NCBI RefSeq assembly: GCF_002095535.1 | Contig: NZ_MLJI01000001.1 | Coordinates: 2,779,832-2,843,831 of the forward strand | Direction: 5' to 3' | DNA length: 64,000 nucleotides | From: Pantoea cypripedii | Lineage (GTDB): Bacteria > Pseudomonadota > Gammaproteobacteria > Enterobacterales > Enterobacteriaceae | Shown here: positions 48,088-59,684 of the stretch, piece after piece | Layout of the letters: each line of letters opens with the position of its first letter | How positions within the stretch are numbered: the stretch's first letter is position 1 | Translations under genes and position numbers: made by a program | Notes under the pieces: generated by a model | What the model saw: the letters and a program-made list of their open reading frames with translations, nothing else | Told to the model about the DNA's origin: nothing | Database searches by the model: none

Positions 48088-48148
48088 ACATAATTTTCGG
48101 GCCAACATCTAATATGCAGCCGTTATCAATTAGATAAACAAAAGCTAT
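48088..48148 (-). promoter_or_regulatory. ahpC promoter with OxyR-type operator
   Basis: On the minus strand from 48148 to 48112 the tetrads ATAG, TTAT, ATAA and ATAT are each separated by exactly 7 bp. This fits the OxyR motif ATAG-N7-CTAT-N7-ATAG-N7-CTAT at 13 of 16 bases. A -10-like TTATGT lies at 48093-48088, which places the operator just upstream of and over the -35, as for activated OxyR promoters. Confidence 0.75.
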
Positions 48149-48278
48149 CAAACGCGACAAGGCCCGATTGCTGCGGCCTGCCGCGGCATTCTACACAGAA
48201 ACTACCCTGATTTAACGTGGTTTATCTTTTTGCGCCGGAACTGCTACTTTTGAGTGAACCGACTGCTGGAGTTCATCA

Positions 48279-48719
48279 GTGCATATTCGATTGTTTCAGG
48301 AAGCTGACCGACCTTTTCTGCGTACGCTGTTCCTTGCGGCGCGACGCACCAACTGGACCTGGCTCGACAGTGATGACTGGCAACTGGAGGATTTTGATCG
48401 GGTGATCATCGGTGAGACCGTGCTGGTGGCGGAGATTGACGGCCATCGCGTCGGGTTTGCCGGTGTGCTCGATAATGATAATTTCCTGCACAGCCTGTAT
48501 GTCGCCCCCGATTTTCAGGGCCAGGGAGTGGGCAGTGCGCTACTGGATGCGGTACAGGCGCGGTTTACCAGCACCGGAGCGTTGAAATGCCTGTTGCTCA
48601 ACCAACCTGCGCAAACCTTTTATCTCAAGCACGGCTGGCAAAAGGTGGCGCAGGGTGAAAGCGATCAGGGGAAATACCTGTTGATGCACTATCCGCTGAC
48701 GGCGCGCGCCAGCGGATAA
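48279..48719 (+). CDS. GNAT-family N-acetyltransferase
   Basis: The 146-residue protein starts with GTG (MHIRLFQEADRPFLRTLFLA), with TGGAG seven bases upstream. The GNAT core is clear: the beta-4 strand HSLYVAPDFQGQGVGSALLD contains the acetyl-CoA loop Q-G-Q-G-V-G, and the C-terminal QTFYLKHGWQKV is the usual strand 5/6 region. The acceptor is unknown. It is divergent from ahpC and convergent with mrp, with only 8 bp between their ends. Confidence 0.88.
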   Translation: MHIRLFQEADRPFLRTLFLAARRTNWTWLDSDDWQLEDFDRVIIGETVLVAEIDGHRVGFAGVLDNDNFLHSLYVAPDFQGQGVGSALLDAVQARFTSTGALKCLLLNQPAQTFYLKHGWQKVAQGESDQGKYLLMHYPLTARASG

Positions 48720-48727
48720 TCAGTCGG

Positions 48728-49840
48728 TTAAACCGCGCGGAAGGCGATATCGTCGGGGATCACTTCCCCATGCCAGTAAAGCTGCGACGCCACGCGCCCG
48801 GCCAGCTCACGATACATCACGGTGAATTCACTGTCAGGCCGACGAATCACCGTTGGCTCACCATCATCCAGATCTTCGCGCAGATTAATATGCAGCGGCA
48901 GCTGTGCCAGCAGACGGGTGTTATAATCTTCCGCCAGTTTCTGCGCCCCACCGGTACCAAAGATCGGCTCATGATGACCACATTCGCTACAGATGTGGAT
49001 GCTCATATTTTCCACCACACCCAGCACCGGTACGTTGACCTTCTCGAACATAACGATACCTTTACGCGCATCAATCAACGCGATGTCCTGCGGCGTCGTC
49101 ACCACCAGCGCGCCGGTCACCGGGATATTTTGCGCCAGCGTCAGCTGGATATCACCGGTGCCGGGCGGCATATCCAGCACCAGATAATCCAGGTCCGGCC
49201 ACATGGTTTCATTGAGTAGCTGCATCAGGGCCTTGCTGGCCATAGGGCCACGCCACACCATCGCGTTATCGTCAGTCACCAGATAACCAATGGAGTTGGT
49301 CGCCAGCCCGTGCGCCATAATCGGGGCCATATGGGTGCCATCCGGCGAAGTGGGACGCTGATTTTCCGTACCGAGCATGTTGGGAATCGACGGTCCATAG
49401 ATGTCAGCGTCGAGAATCCCGACGCGCGCCCCTTCCGCCACCAGCGCCAGCGCCATATTCACCGCGGTACTGGATTTGCCCACGCCCCCTTTACCGGAAC
49501 TGACTGCAATGATGTTTTTCACACCATTGACGCCAGGATGGTTTTTCACCCGCTTCAGGGTGGCGATATCGTGGCGCAACCGCCAGTCAATGGCACGCGC
49601 CTGCGTCAGACGCAGCAGCTCGCTGCTGGTTTGTGCTTTCAATTCTTCAAACGCACTGGCCCAGGCGAAGGGCATCACCAGTTCCAGATGCAGTTTGTCA
49701 TCCAGCAACGCGACATGGCGCAAGGCTTTCAGTGTCGTAAGATTGTGCTTCAGTGTCGGATGTTCAAAGCCACTCAGCACGCCTATCACCACGGCGCGCA
49801 AGGCTTCGGGTGAATGTTGTTCCCGGGATTGTGAAGTCAT
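48728..49840 (-). CDS. mrp: Mrp/ApbC, iron-sulfur cluster carrier ATPase
   Basis: Mrp (ApbC) is a P-loop ATPase that binds and passes on Fe-S clusters. It has 370 residues (E. coli 369). An N-terminal MIP18/DUF59-like part (ALRAVVIGVLSGFEHPTLKH) leads into IIAVSSGKGGVGKSSTAVN with the deviant Walker A, DADIYGPSIPNMLG, DYLVLDMPPGTGD, and the cluster-binding pair CSECGHHEPIFG. It is divergent from metG, its conserved neighbour, with 164 bp between the starts. Confidence 0.97.
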   Translation of the reverse strand: MTSQSREQHSPEALRAVVIGVLSGFEHPTLKHNLTTLKALRHVALLDDKLHLELVMPFAWASAFEELKAQTSSELLRLTQARAIDWRLRHDIATLKRVKNHPGVNGVKNIIAVSSGKGGVGKSSTAVNMALALVAEGARVGILDADIYGPSIPNMLGTENQRPTSPDGTHMAPIMAHGLATNSIGYLVTDDNAMVWRGPMASKALMQLLNETMWPDLDYLVLDMPPGTGDIQLTLAQNIPVTGALVVTTPQDIALIDARKGIVMFEKVNVPVLGVVENMSIHICSECGHHEPIFGTGGAQKLAEDYNTRLLAQLPLHINLREDLDDGEPTVIRRPDSEFTVMYRELAGRVASQLYWHGEVIPDDIAFRAV

Positions 49841-50004
49841 CCCCGCTCCTTACTCTTTATTCTGACGCTGAATTTCAGCGGTGTGTTTTCAATAATATCA
49901 GATAGGGCATAAAGTGACGTGGCTGTCAGGTTGTGTTTACGCCAGAGAGTGCTTCGGTTACCATCTTAAGCCCGATTTTTCATTTACAGAAAGCTACGCA
50001 AACT

Positions 50005-52038
50005 ATGACTCAAGTCGCTAAAAAAATTCTGGTAACGTGCGCGCTGCCTTACGCGAACGGTTCAATCCATCTCGGCCACATGCTCGAGCATATCCAGGCA
50101 GACATTTGGGTGCGTTACCAGCGAATGCGTGGCAATCAGGTTTACTTCATCTGCGCCGACGACGCGCACGGCACACCGATCATGCTGAAAGCGCAGCAAC
50201 TCGGCATTGCGCCTGAGCAGATGATTGCTGAGATGAAGCAGGAGCACGAGACTGATTTCGCGGGCTTCGACATCAGCTATGACAACTACCACTCGACGCA
50301 CGGCGACGAAAACCGCCAGCTGTCGGAGCTGATTTATGGCCGTCTGAAAGAGAACGGTTTCATTAAAAATCGCACCATTTCTCAGCTGTACGATCCGGAA
50401 AAAGGCATGTTCCTGCCCGATCGCTTCGTTAAAGGTACCTGCCCGAAATGTAAATCTCCGGATCAATATGGCGACAACTGTGAAGTCTGTGGTGCCACTT
50501 ACAGCCCGACCGAGTTGATCGAACCGAAATCCGTGGTTTCTGGCGCGACGCCTGTAATGCGTGATTCCGAGCACTTCTTCTTCGATCTGCCTTCCTTCAG
50601 TGAAATGCTGCAGGCGTGGACGCGTTCTGGTGCGTTGCAGGAACAGGTGGCGAACAAGATGCAGGAGTGGTTCGAATCCGGCCTGCAACAGTGGGATATC
50701 TCACGTGATGCGCCCTACTTCGGCTTCGAAATTCCGGGTGCGCCGGGCAAATACTTCTACGTGTGGCTGGATGCGCCAATCGGCTACATGGGTTCGTTTA
50801 AAAACTTGTGTGACAAGCGCGGCAATATCGATTTCGACGAGTTCTGGAAGAAAGATTCCACCACCGAGCTGTATCACTTTATCGGTAAAGACATCGTCTA
50901 TTTCCACAGCCTGTTCTGGCCAGCCATGCTGGAAGGTAGCCAGTTCCGTAAGCCGACCAATCTGTTTGTGCACGGTTATGTGACGGTTAATGGCGCGAAG
51001 ATGTCGAAATCACGCGGCACCTTTATCAAAGCCAGCACCTGGTTGCAGCATCTGGATGCCGACAGCCTGCGTTATTACTACGCGGCGAAACTCTCTTCAC
51101 GTATCGATGATATCGACCTGAACCTGGAAGATTTCGTGCAGCGCGTGAATGCGGACATCGTCAACAAAGTGGTCAACCTGGCGTCGCGTAACGCTGGCTT
51201 CCTGACCAAACGCTTTGACGGCAAACTGTCGTCCGAGCTGGCCGATCCGGCGCTGTATCAGACCTTTGTCGATGCCTCGGAGAAGATCGGTGAAGCCTGG
51301 GCCAGCCGTGAATACAACCGTGCCATCCGTGAAATCATGGCGCTGGCGGATCTCGCCAACCGTTATGTGGATGAACAGGCACCGTGGGTGGTGGCGAAAC
51401 AGGAAGGCCGTGATGCCGACCTGCAAGCCATCTGCTCAATGGGTATCAACCTGTTCCGCGTACTGATGACCTGGCTGAAGCCGGTATTACCGTCCCTGAG
51501 CGCTCGCGCTGAAGCTTTCCTGCAAAGCGAACTGAGCTGGGATGCTATCCAGCAGCCGCTGCTGGATCATAGCGTTGCGCCGTTCAAAGCATTGTATGGC
51601 CGCATTGAGATGACCAAAGTGGACGCGCTGGTTGAGGCATCGAAAGAAGATGCTGCCGCCGCTAACAAGCCTGCGGCGACCGGCCCTCTGGCTGACGCAC
51701 CGATTGGCGACGCCATCACCATCGATGATTTTGCCAAAGTCGATATGCGCGTGGCGCTGATCGAAAAAGCGGAGCTGGTGGAAGGCTCAGACAAGCTGCT
51801 GCGCCTGGAGCTGGATTTGGGCGGCGAGAAGCGCCAGATCTTCTCTGGCATTCGTGCGGCCTATCCGGATCCGTCAGTGCTGGTCGGCAAGATGACTATC
51901 ATTGTCGCGAACCTGGCACCGCGTAAAATGCGCTTCGGGGTATCGGAAGGCATGGTGCTGTCAGCGGGTCCTGGCGGCAAAGACCTGTTTGTGCTGTCCG
52001 TGGATAGCGGTGCACAGCCTGGGATGCCGGTGAAATAA
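50005..52038 (+). CDS. metG: Methionyl-tRNA synthetase
   Basis: MetG charges tRNA-Met and initiator tRNA. The start [20 protein letters not shown] gives 677 residues, the E. coli length; an upstream frame from 49933 adds 24 unrelated residues. HIGH motif as HLGH in [12 protein letters not shown]; zinc knuckles [23 protein letters not shown] in [11 protein letters not shown]; anticodon-binding helix bundle ([17 protein letters not shown]); C-terminal dimerisation/EMAP-like tRNA-binding domain from about residue 575 ([15 protein letters not shown]). A REP-like hairpin with a U-run follows the stop. Confidence 0.98.
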   Translation: MTQVAKKILVTCALPYANGSIHLGHMLEHIQADIWVRYQRMRGNQVYFICADDAHGTPIMLKAQQLGIAPEQMIAEMKQEHETDFAGFDISYDNYHSTHGDENRQLSELIYGRLKENGFIKNRTISQLYDPEKGMFLPDRFVKGTCPKCKSPDQYGDNCEVCGATYSPTELIEPKSVVSGATPVMRDSEHFFFDLPSFSEMLQAWTRSGALQEQVANKMQEWFESGLQQWDISRDAPYFGFEIPGAPGKYFYVWLDAPIGYMGSFKNLCDKRGNIDFDEFWKKDSTTELYHFIGKDIVYFHSLFWPAMLEGSQFRKPTNLFVHGYVTVNGAKMSKSRGTFIKASTWLQHLDADSLRYYYAAKLSSRIDDIDLNLEDFVQRVNADIVNKVVNLASRNAGFLTKRFDGKLSSELADPALYQTFVDASEKIGEAWASREYNRAIREIMALADLANRYVDEQAPWVVAKQEGRDADLQAICSMGINLFRVLMTWLKPVLPSLSARAEAFLQSELSWDAIQQPLLDHSVAPFKALYGRIEMTKVDALVEASKEDAAAANKPAATGPLADAPIGDAITIDDFAKVDMRVALIEKAELVEGSDKLLRLELDLGGEKRQIFSGIRAAYPDPSVLVGKMTIIVANLAPRKMRFGVSEGMVLSAGPGGKDLFVLSVDSGAQPGMPVK

Positions 52039-52061
52039 GCAACCGGGTCAACAAGAACCAG

Positions 52062-52085
52062 CGGCGCGATTTATCGCGCCGTTTT
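52062..52085 (+). terminator. metG terminator built on a REP-like stem
   Basis: CGGCGCGAT (52062-52070), TT, ATCGCGCCG (52073-52081), then TTTT. The stem is the same as in the 4801-4872 REP unit but the GTAG head is replaced by CCAG. It lies 23 bp after the metG stop and could be a REP copy serving as a terminator. Confidence 0.7.
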
Positions 52086-52183
52086 CAATGGTGCCCCAGC
52101 CGCGACATCCCACAATAACGTGACCGCTAGCACGCTAAGCGCTTAATGCGTATGATGAAGCCCTATGAAAACAGGAGCCTGTC

Positions 52184-52576
52184 ATGCCCACCGTGCTGTC
52201 TGTAAGCTGGCGCTATTTGCGCGCCTTTGTCATCATTTACGCTGCTCTTTATGCCGGAATCGGCATTTCTACCCTGCTTCCTATTAACATTCCCGGTAGC
52301 ATCATCGGCATGCTGCTGTTGTTTATGCTGCTGGCGCTGCAAATCCTGCCCGTGGACTGGGTCAAACCCGGCTGTCATTTGCTGATTCGCTATATGGCGC
52401 TGCTATTTGTGCCGATCAGCGTCGGAGTAATGAGTTATACCGATATCCTGACCGCGCAATTCGGTCCTATCGTGGTTTCCTGCCTGATCAGTACCTTCCT
52501 GGTGCTGGTGGTGGTTGGGCTGAGCGCCAAGCGGATGCAGCGCCCTGGCGTGCCAAAGGAGCCAGGAAATGAGTGA
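52184..52576 (+). CDS. yohJ: YohJ, CidA/LrgA-family membrane protein
   Basis: This 130-residue protein has four membrane helices and belongs to the holin-like CidA/LrgA family (UPF0299). Key phrases are [20 protein letters not shown] and [11 protein letters not shown]. With YohK it forms the LrgAB-type pair; in plants and some bacteria such pairs carry glycolate or pyruvate, and in Staphylococcus they affect autolysis. The E. coli function is not firmly set. yohK overlaps its end by 8 bp. Confidence 0.94.
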   Translation: MPTVLSVSWRYLRAFVIIYAALYAGIGISTLLPINIPGSIIGMLLLFMLLALQILPVDWVKPGCHLLIRYMALLFVPISVGVMSYTDILTAQFGPIVVSCLISTFLVLVVVGLSAKRMQRPGVPKEPGNE

Positions 52577-53261
52577 TATCTGGTGGTCCCTGCCACTGAC
52601 GCTGCTGGCCTATTTCCTCGCCCGTAAGTTTGCAGCAAAAATCAAAATTTCCATCGTTAACCCGTTACTGGTGGCGATGGCGATTGTCATCCCGATTTTG
52701 CTGCTGACGCACATGCCCTATGCCCGCTATTTTGCTGGCAGCGCGCTGCTCAATCAGCTACTGCAACCTGCCGTGGTGGCGCTGGCGCTGCCGCTGTATG
52801 AGCAGATGCATCAAATCCGCGCCCGCTGGAAAACCATTATCAGCGTCTGTTTTATTGGCAGCATCACGGCGATGATTTCCGGCACGGCCATCGCCTTATG
52901 GCTGGGTGCAACCCCTGAGATTGCCGCCACCATCATGCCGAAGTCGGTCACGACGCCGATTGCCATGGCGGTTTCGGCCTCAATGCACGGTATCCCGGCA
53001 ATCAGCGCCATTTGTGTGCTGATTGCGGGTGTACTGGGTGCGGTATTCGGCCATATGCTGCTCAATCTGTTGCAGATAAAAAGCAAAGCATCACGCGGAT
53101 TAGCGATTGGTAATGCCTCGCATGCGCTGGGCACCGCGCGCGCCGCAGAGATTGATTATCAGGAAGGGGCGTTCAGTTCTCTGGCGCTGGTGATTTGCGG
53201 CATTATTACCTCGCTACTGGCACCGTTTCTCTACCCGGTTCTCATGCACTGGTTCGGGTAA
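52569..53261 (+). CDS. yohK: YohK, LrgB-family membrane protein
   Basis: This LrgB-type protein of 230 residues has about seven helices, with [20 protein letters not shown] and [16 protein letters not shown] as the strongly conserved family segments. It is the partner of YohJ; the overlap of 8 bp and the shared AGGA-type RBS inside yohJ show co-translation. It probably forms a transport complex for small carboxylates such as pyruvate or glycolate (inferred from LrgAB work elsewhere). cdd follows after 118 bp with its own leader. Confidence 0.95.
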   Translation: MSDIWWSLPLTLLAYFLARKFAAKIKISIVNPLLVAMAIVIPILLLTHMPYARYFAGSALLNQLLQPAVVALALPLYEQMHQIRARWKTIISVCFIGSITAMISGTAIALWLGATPEIAATIMPKSVTTPIAMAVSASMHGIPAISAICVLIAGVLGAVFGHMLLNLLQIKSKASRGLAIGNASHALGTARAAEIDYQEGAFSSLALVICGIITSLLAPFLYPVLMHWFG

Positions 53262-53379
53262 ACTTGCGAGAGATCTCGCAAAGTTGAAACAAGCAAGACG
53301 GCTTACATTGTCAGAGCGATACAGATCACATATAACCCTTCAGGCGGCGCACCGCCGCTGACGTGTTAACGAGGCCATC

Positions 53380-54279
53380 ATGCATCCAAGATTCACTTCC
53401 GCTTTCTCTGCCCTGCCGGTCAATCTGCAACAGGCGTTGCAACCCATTATGGATGCCGCCGATTTTCATGGTGTCCTGCAGGCCAATGAAGTGACGCAGT
53501 TACAGCAGGCTACCGCGCTGGAAGCTGATGCCCTCGCCCTCGCCTTGCTGCCACTGGCTGCGTCTTGTGCCGTCGCGCCGGTTTCAAATTTTAACGTCGG
53601 TGCCATTGCGCGTGGCAGCAGCGGCAACTGGTATTTCGGTGCCAATATGGAATTCCGCGGTGCACCTTTACAGCAGACGGTGCACGCGGAACAAAGCGCG
53701 ATCACCCACGCCTGGCTGCGGGGTGAAACGCAGCTGGAGACTATCACCGTCAATTACACGCCGTGCGGTCACTGCCGCCAGTTTATGAACGAGCTGAACA
53801 GCGGCACCGCCATTCGCATCAGCCTGCCAGGCCGTGCTGTCAGCACGCTGGGCGATTATCTGCCGGATGCCTTCGGTCCGGCGGATTTGAATATTGCTGA
53901 ACGGCTGCTGACCCCGGTCAATCATGGCTTTAGCTCGCAGGGAGATACCCTGCAACAGGCTGCCATTGAGGCTGCCAATCACAGCCATGCCCCCTACAGC
54001 CACAGCTACAGCGGAGTGGCACTGCGCAGCCGTAGCGGGCAGATTTTTACCGGGCGCTATGCGGAAAATGCCGCATTCAACCCCAGCCTGCCCCCACTAC
54101 AGGCAGCCTTGATTCTGCTGAATATGCACAACGAAGCGCTGGATAGCGTGCAGCAGGCGGTGCTGGCGGAATGTCAGGGGGCCACGCTCAGCCAGCATGA
54201 CGCCACCCGTGCCACCCTGGCGGCGCTGGGATGTGCTGATTTGACCGCTGTCACCTTGTCAGTTTGCACAGTTAAGTGA
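53380..54279 (+). CDS. cdd: Cytidine deaminase
   Basis: Cdd deaminates cytidine and deoxycytidine to uridine forms in salvage. It has 299 residues (E. coli 294), the large dimeric enterobacterial type with an N-terminal active domain and a degenerate C-terminal copy. Zinc site: His102 and Glu104 in VHAEQSA, Cys129 and Cys132 in TPCGHCRQF, the same numbers as in E. coli. The usual N-terminus [19 protein letters not shown] is present. AACGAGG lies upstream of the ATG. Confidence 0.97.
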   Translation: MHPRFTSAFSALPVNLQQALQPIMDAADFHGVLQANEVTQLQQATALEADALALALLPLAASCAVAPVSNFNVGAIARGSSGNWYFGANMEFRGAPLQQTVHAEQSAITHAWLRGETQLETITVNYTPCGHCRQFMNELNSGTAIRISLPGRAVSTLGDYLPDAFGPADLNIAERLLTPVNHGFSSQGDTLQQAAIEAANHSHAPYSHSYSGVALRSRSGQIFTGRYAENAAFNPSLPPLQAALILLNMHNEALDSVQQAVLAECQGATLSQHDATRATLAALGCADLTAVTLSVCTVK

Positions 54280-54436
54280 TCCTTTTACCGCTTTTGTGAC
54301 CTTTTATTAACAAAAGCTGTACATCTGTAGGAAATTTCATAGGATCTGGCGGCAGAAATCACTTCACAATAAGAAAGGCTGGCGTTACCTTTCCCGGCGA
54401 CACGCCAGAAAACACTGCAACCGGAGCAAAAACTGC

Positions 54437-56134
54437 ATGGAACTCGAGTACGAAAGTAAACGTCCGCTGTATATTCCTTATGCCGGTCCGATCCTGCTGG
54501 AATTTCCGCTGTTGAATAAAGGCAGCGCCTTCTCCCTCGAAGAACGTAATGAGTTCAATCTCAATGGCCTGCTACCCGAAGCAGTTGAAACCATTGAAGA
54601 ACAGGCCGAACGTGCGTGGCGTCAATTCCAGGATTTCAAGAACAATAACGACAAGCACGTTTACCTGCGTAATATCCAGGACACCAACGAAACCCTGTTC
54701 TACCGTCTGCTGGACAATCATCTGGAAGAGATGATGCCGATTATCTATACCCCGACGGTCGGCGCCGCCTGTGAACACTTTTCTGAGATCTACCGTCGTG
54801 CGCGTGGCGTCTTTATTTCCTATAACAACCGCGATCGCATCGAAGACATGCTGCAAAACGCCACCAAACAGAACGTGAAGGTGATTGTGGTAACCGACGG
54901 TGAGCGCATCCTCGGTCTTGGCGACCTGGGTATCGGCGGTATGGGGATTCCGATCGGTAAACTGTCGCTGTATACCGCCTGTGGTGGTATCAGCCCGGCT
55001 TACACCCTGCCCGTGGTGCTGGATGTGGGTACTAACAACCAGCAACTGCTGAATGACCCGCTGTACATGGGCTGGCGCCATCCGCGTATCTCGGGTGAAG
55101 AGTACGAGGAATTCGTTAACGAATTTATCCAGGCGGTGAAACGTCGCTGGCCGCAAGTGCTGCTGCAATTTGAAGACTTCGCGCAGAAAAATGCCATGCC
55201 GTTGCTGGAACGCTATCGCGATGAAATCTGCTGTTTTAACGATGACATCCAGGGCACCGCGGCCGTGACCGTTGGTACGCTGATTGCCGCCAGCCGTGCT
55301 GCGGGCAGCCGCCTGTGCGAGCAAAAAGTGGTGTTCCTCGGTGCCGGTTCTGCCGGTTGCGGTATCGCCGAGCAGATTATCGCGCAGATGAAATCTGAAG
55401 GCCTGAGCGATGATGAAGCGCGTGCCCGCGTGTTGATGGTGGATCGCTTTGGTCTGCTGACCGATAAGCTGCCGAACCTGCTCGATTTCCAGAGCCGTCT
55501 GGTGCAGAAGAGCGACAACCTGAAAGCGTGGGATATCACCAGTGATTCCATTTCCCTGCTGGATGTGGTGCGCAACGCTAAACCGGACATCCTGATCGGT
55601 GTTTCAGGTCAGCCGGGCCTGTTCACAGAAGAGATCATCCGCGAGATGAACAAACACTGTAAACGCCCGATTGTGATGCCGCTGTCAAACCCCACCTCAC
55701 GCGTGGAAGCCACCCCGGCAGATATTATTGCCTGGACCGACGGTGCCGCACTGGTGGCAACCGGTAGCCCGTTTGCACCGGTTAGCTGGAAAGGCAAAAT
55801 CTATCCAATTGCCCAGTGCAACAACTCCTACATTTTCCCTGGCATCGGTTTGGGTGTGATCGCTTCTGGCGCGTCACGCGTGACCGATACCATGCTGATG
55901 ACCGCCAGCCGTGCTTTAGCCGATTGTTCACCGCTGGTGAATGACGGCGAAGGCCCGGTGCTGCCGGAAATCAAGGATATCCAGGGCGTCTCCAAAGTGA
56001 TCGCCATGGAAGTGGGTAAAGCCGCACAGCTGGCTGGTGTTGCCGTGGTCACCTCAGAAGATGTGCTGTCCAGAGCCATCAATAACAACTTCTGGCTACC
56101 GCAGTATCGTCACTACCGCCGTACCTCAATCTGA
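54437..56134 (+). CDS. maeA: NAD-dependent malic enzyme
   Basis: MaeA decarboxylates malate to pyruvate with NAD+, helping growth on C4 acids. The 565-residue protein carries the catalytic residues Tyr104 ([10 protein letters not shown]), Arg157 (TDGERILG) and Lys175 ([10 protein letters not shown]) at E. coli positions. The metal site lies in [16 protein letters not shown] and the NAD motif in [17 protein letters not shown]. In E. coli maeA lies elsewhere on the chromosome, so its place between cdd and sanA is a lineage-specific arrangement. Two hairpins follow the stop. Confidence 0.96.
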   Translation: MELEYESKRPLYIPYAGPILLEFPLLNKGSAFSLEERNEFNLNGLLPEAVETIEEQAERAWRQFQDFKNNNDKHVYLRNIQDTNETLFYRLLDNHLEEMMPIIYTPTVGAACEHFSEIYRRARGVFISYNNRDRIEDMLQNATKQNVKVIVVTDGERILGLGDLGIGGMGIPIGKLSLYTACGGISPAYTLPVVLDVGTNNQQLLNDPLYMGWRHPRISGEEYEEFVNEFIQAVKRRWPQVLLQFEDFAQKNAMPLLERYRDEICCFNDDIQGTAAVTVGTLIAASRAAGSRLCEQKVVFLGAGSAGCGIAEQIIAQMKSEGLSDDEARARVLMVDRFGLLTDKLPNLLDFQSRLVQKSDNLKAWDITSDSISLLDVVRNAKPDILIGVSGQPGLFTEEIIREMNKHCKRPIVMPLSNPTSRVEATPADIIAWTDGAALVATGSPFAPVSWKGKIYPIAQCNNSYIFPGIGLGVIASGASRVTDTMLMTASRALADCSPLVNDGEGPVLPEIKDIQGVSKVIAMEVGKAAQLAGVAVVTSEDVLSRAINNNFWLPQYRHYRRTSI

Positions 56135-56143
56135 TTGAGGTTA

Positions 56144-56198
56144 ATTGCCGGGCAAATCCGCCCGGCAATGCGCAAAAAAACGCCAGCTGACTGGCGTT
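56144..56198 (+). terminator. Two hairpins after maeA
   Basis: ATTGCCGGGC-AAATCC-GCCCGGCAAT (56144-56169) is followed by AACGCCAG-CTGA-CTGGCGTT (56179-56198 with its flank). U-runs on the plus strand are poor, and an A-run (56174-56180) lies between them. Together they probably end or protect the maeA transcript before sanA. Confidence 0.6.
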
Positions 56199-56233
56199 AA
56201 CTTGCTTCCCGCAGAGGCCTCAAGTAGCCTTGA

Positions 56234-57012
<779 letters not shown>

Positions 57013-57022
57013 CTGTAAAACG

Positions 57023-57047
57023 GTAGGGTCACCATTGATGGTGACCC
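57023..57047 (+). repeat. REP-type hairpin with GTAG head
   Basis: GTAGGGTCACCATTGATGGT continuing to GACCC: a GTAG head overlapping the 8-bp stem GGGTCACC/GGTGACCC. Same design as the 35133 repeat but a different stem. It lies 17 bp beyond the mglC stop. Confidence 0.65.
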
Positions 57048-57064
57048 ATGCACAGATACTAACG

Positions 57065-58075
57065 TTACTTTTTACGGGCGTATTTCAGCGAGTCCAGCGC
57101 CACCGCGAAGATGATGATGCCGCCCTTGATGATGTACTGCCAGTAAGGGTTCACGCCGATATAAGTCAAACCGTAGTTGATGACGGTGAAGATGATCACA
57201 CCGGTCACCACACCTGCGACCGTACCCACACCACCGGCGAAGGAGACACCGCCGACCACGCAGGCCGCAATCGCATCCAGTTCATACATAAAGCCGAGGT
57301 TGTTGGTCGCACTGCCGATACGCCCCGCTTCCAGCATCCCACCGAAGGCATAGAACACCCCGGACAGCGCATATACCAGAATCAGGTTCAGCGGCACGTT
57401 AACACCGGAGACTTTCGCGGCTTCCGGATTACCCCCGATAGCAAAGATGTTTTTACCGAAGCGCGTTTTGTTCCACAGGATCCAGACGAAGATGATGGCG
57501 ATAATCGCGTAGAAGGTGATGTACGACAGTTTGAAATCACCAAAGCGGAAGAAGCCCTGGGCAAATTTCGAGAAGCCGGCATCAAAACCCGCAATCGGCG
57601 ATGCGCCGACGAAGTCGTAGTACAGCGAGTTAATACCGTAAACGATAATCATGGTGCCCAGGGTGGTGATAAATGGCGTCACTTTCAGGTAAGCAATGAT
57701 CACGCCGTTCACCAGCCCGATGATGCCACCAATGATGCACACCGTCACAATCACCAGCGGAATCGGCACGGTATCCAGATGCGGGAAGACTTTGTTGGCG
57801 TTATCCATGGCCTGCAACAAGGTTGCCGCCACCACCGCCGCCAGACCCACCTGACGCCCCGCCGACAGGTCAGTACCCTGGGTGACAATCAACCCGGCCA
57901 CGCCCAGCGCGATAATAATACGCACTGATGACTGGGTCAGAATATTACTCAGGTTCATTAAACTTAAAAATGTCGGATCCTGGAAAATAATAATAGCCAG
58001 CAGTACCAACAGGACAACATAAATGCCGCCCTCTTTTAACCAGGTTAGCGCATTCTTTTTAGTAGTCGCTTTCAT
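57065..58075 (-). CDS. mglC: Galactose/methyl-galactoside ABC transporter permease MglC
   Basis: MglC is the membrane channel of the high-affinity galactose importer MglBAC. Its 336 residues equal E. coli MglC and it is nearly collinear with it. About ten helices; conserved ITQSSVR-type loop (LSNILTQSSVRIIIALGVAG), GTDLSAGRQVGLAAVVAATL and NYGLTYIGVNPYWQYIIKG. It is the last gene of the operon, 18 bp after mglA. Confidence 0.97.
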   Translation of the reverse strand: MKATTKKNALTWLKEGGIYVVLLVLLAIIIFQDPTFLSLMNLSNILTQSSVRIIIALGVAGLIVTQGTDLSAGRQVGLAAVVAATLLQAMDNANKVFPHLDTVPIPLVIVTVCIIGGIIGLVNGVIIAYLKVTPFITTLGTMIIVYGINSLYYDFVGASPIAGFDAGFSKFAQGFFRFGDFKLSYITFYAIIAIIFVWILWNKTRFGKNIFAIGGNPEAAKVSGVNVPLNLILVYALSGVFYAFGGMLEAGRIGSATNNLGFMYELDAIAACVVGGVSFAGGVGTVAGVVTGVIIFTVINYGLTYIGVNPYWQYIIKGGIIIFAVALDSLKYARKK

Positions 58076-58093
58076 GTTAAAGCCCTTGCTTCA

Positions 58094-59614
58094 TTAAAGG
58101 TGTAATGACGCTAAACGCAGGATTTCATTCTGCGAGGTCGTTTTAGTATCAACAATGCCCGCTACCAGTCCATTACTCATCACCAGAATGCGATCGGTAA
58201 TGCCTAACAGTTCTGGCATTTCAGAAGAGATAATGATGATGCCTTTTTCTTTCTTCGCCAGCTCTGCAATCAGCTGGTAAATCTCGAATTTTGCCCCGAC
58301 GTCAATACCACGAGTCGGTTCATCCAGCATCAGAATTTCCGGCTGAGTTAATAACCAGCGGCCAATAATCACCTTTTGCTGGTTACCGCCAGAGAGCGAT
58401 CCAATTTGCGTATGATGACCCGGCGTTTTCACCCGCATGGCATCAATCACCCATTGGGTGTCGCTTTTCATCCGTTTATTGTCCAGCAATCCCATATTGT
58501 TTTTATACTTTCTGATATTGGAAATAAGTGAGTTAAAACCAATATCGAGGTAAGCATAAATACCGGTGGAACGCCGTTCTTCCGTTACCAGCGCAAAGCC
58601 GTGATTAATGGCTTCATTAGCACTGTGGTTATTAATCGCTTTGCCATGCAGCTTAATGGTGCCACCTGATTTCTCGCGAATCCCAAACAGGGTCTCGACG
58701 ATATCAGTACGCTTAGCACCCACCAGCCCGGCAATGCCAAGAATTTCACCTTTATGCAGATCAAACGAGATATCGCGAATCGACGGCTGACGCAGCGACG
58801 TCAGATTACGCACTTCCAGAATCACTTCACCCGGCACGTTAATTTTGTCCGGGAAGCGCTGGTTCAGTGAGCGGCCAACCATCATGGCGATGATCTTATC
58901 CATATCCAGCCCTTCCAGTGGCTGGGTGGCAATCCATTGTCCGTCGCGCAGGATGGTTATTTCATCACACAGCTGGAAAATTTCTTCCATCTTATGCGAG
59001 ATATACACAATACCGCAGCCACGATCTTTCAATTTACGAATGATAGTGAAAAGGTGATTAACCTCTTTCTCCGTCAGCGACGACGTTGGCTCATCCATAA
59101 TAACGATTTTGGCGTCATAGGAAAAAGCTTTGGCGATTTCAATCATCTGCATCTGCGAAACAGAAAGATTGGCCACTTTATCGCGCGGATCAATATCGAT
59201 ATCCAGTTCTTCAAAGATCGCTTTGGTATCACGATACATTTTGTCCTGATCGACAAAAACACCTTTGCGTGGATAACGGCCAAGCCACATGTTATCCATT
59301 ACGCTGCGTTGCAGAACCAGGTTTAATTCCTGATGCACCATTGATACGCCATTTTCCAGCGCTTCTTTGGAGCTTTTGTAATCAATTTCTTCACCCTGAA
59401 ACAGGATGCTCCCCGTATCCTTTTTATAAATCCCAAACAGACATTTTAATAATGTGGATTTGCCGGCACCGTTTTCACCCATTAATGCGTGAACGGAGTG
59501 AGGCCGCACTTTTAAATTCACATTATCTAAGGCTTTAACCCCTGGAAATGATTTCGAGACATTCGTCATCTCCAGCAGATATTCACGCTGTGTGGTCGGA
59601 TTATCACTGGCCAT
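58094..59614 (-). CDS. mglA: Galactose/methyl-galactoside ABC transporter ATPase MglA
   Basis: MglA is the duplicated ATPase of the Mgl importer, with 506 residues as in E. coli. First domain Walker [17 protein letters not shown], signature [14 protein letters not shown], Walker [13 protein letters not shown]. The second domain has the usual weakened Walker A ([16 protein letters not shown], with Ala where Gly/Ser is normal), signature [16 protein letters not shown] and Walker [12 protein letters not shown]. Such degenerate second sites are normal for sugar importers of this class. 70 bp with a hairpin separate it from mglB. Confidence 0.97.
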   Translation of the reverse strand: MASDNPTTQREYLLEMTNVSKSFPGVKALDNVNLKVRPHSVHALMGENGAGKSTLLKCLFGIYKKDTGSILFQGEEIDYKSSKEALENGVSMVHQELNLVLQRSVMDNMWLGRYPRKGVFVDQDKMYRDTKAIFEELDIDIDPRDKVANLSVSQMQMIEIAKAFSYDAKIVIMDEPTSSLTEKEVNHLFTIIRKLKDRGCGIVYISHKMEEIFQLCDEITILRDGQWIATQPLEGLDMDKIIAMMVGRSLNQRFPDKINVPGEVILEVRNLTSLRQPSIRDISFDLHKGEILGIAGLVGAKRTDIVETLFGIREKSGGTIKLHGKAINNHSANEAINHGFALVTEERRSTGIYAYLDIGFNSLISNIRKYKNNMGLLDNKRMKSDTQWVIDAMRVKTPGHHTQIGSLSGGNQQKVIIGRWLLTQPEILMLDEPTRGIDVGAKFEIYQLIAELAKKEKGIIIISSEMPELLGITDRILVMSNGLVAGIVDTKTTSQNEILRLASLHL

Positions 59615-59654
59615 AATTTACCTGGCTAAAAAAAGCGTTGGTCAGATGCAATAA

Positions 59655-59675
59655 GGCGCGGCGAAATGCCGCGCC
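59655..59675. other. Hairpin between mglB and mglA
   Basis: GGCGCGGC-GAAAT-GCCGCGCC, an 8-bp GC stem just after the mglB stop. In E. coli and Salmonella a REP sits at the same place and shields the mglB mRNA, giving more binding protein than ATPase. This stem probably does the same although its sequence differs. Confidence 0.7.
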
Positions 59676-59684
59676 CGGGACGGA

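Noticed and set aside
53315..53330. AGCGA-TACAGA-TCACA before cdd as a CRP site
   Set aside because: Only one half-site is good, and the TATAAC that could be a -10 starts right next to it, too close for activation. CRP control of cdd is known in E. coli, but this site is not convincing.
57035..57928. A 297-codon plus-strand frame opposite mglC
   Set aside because: It is the mirror of a strongly conserved permease gene, is overloaded with His, Asp and Arg, has no RBS and resembles no protein.
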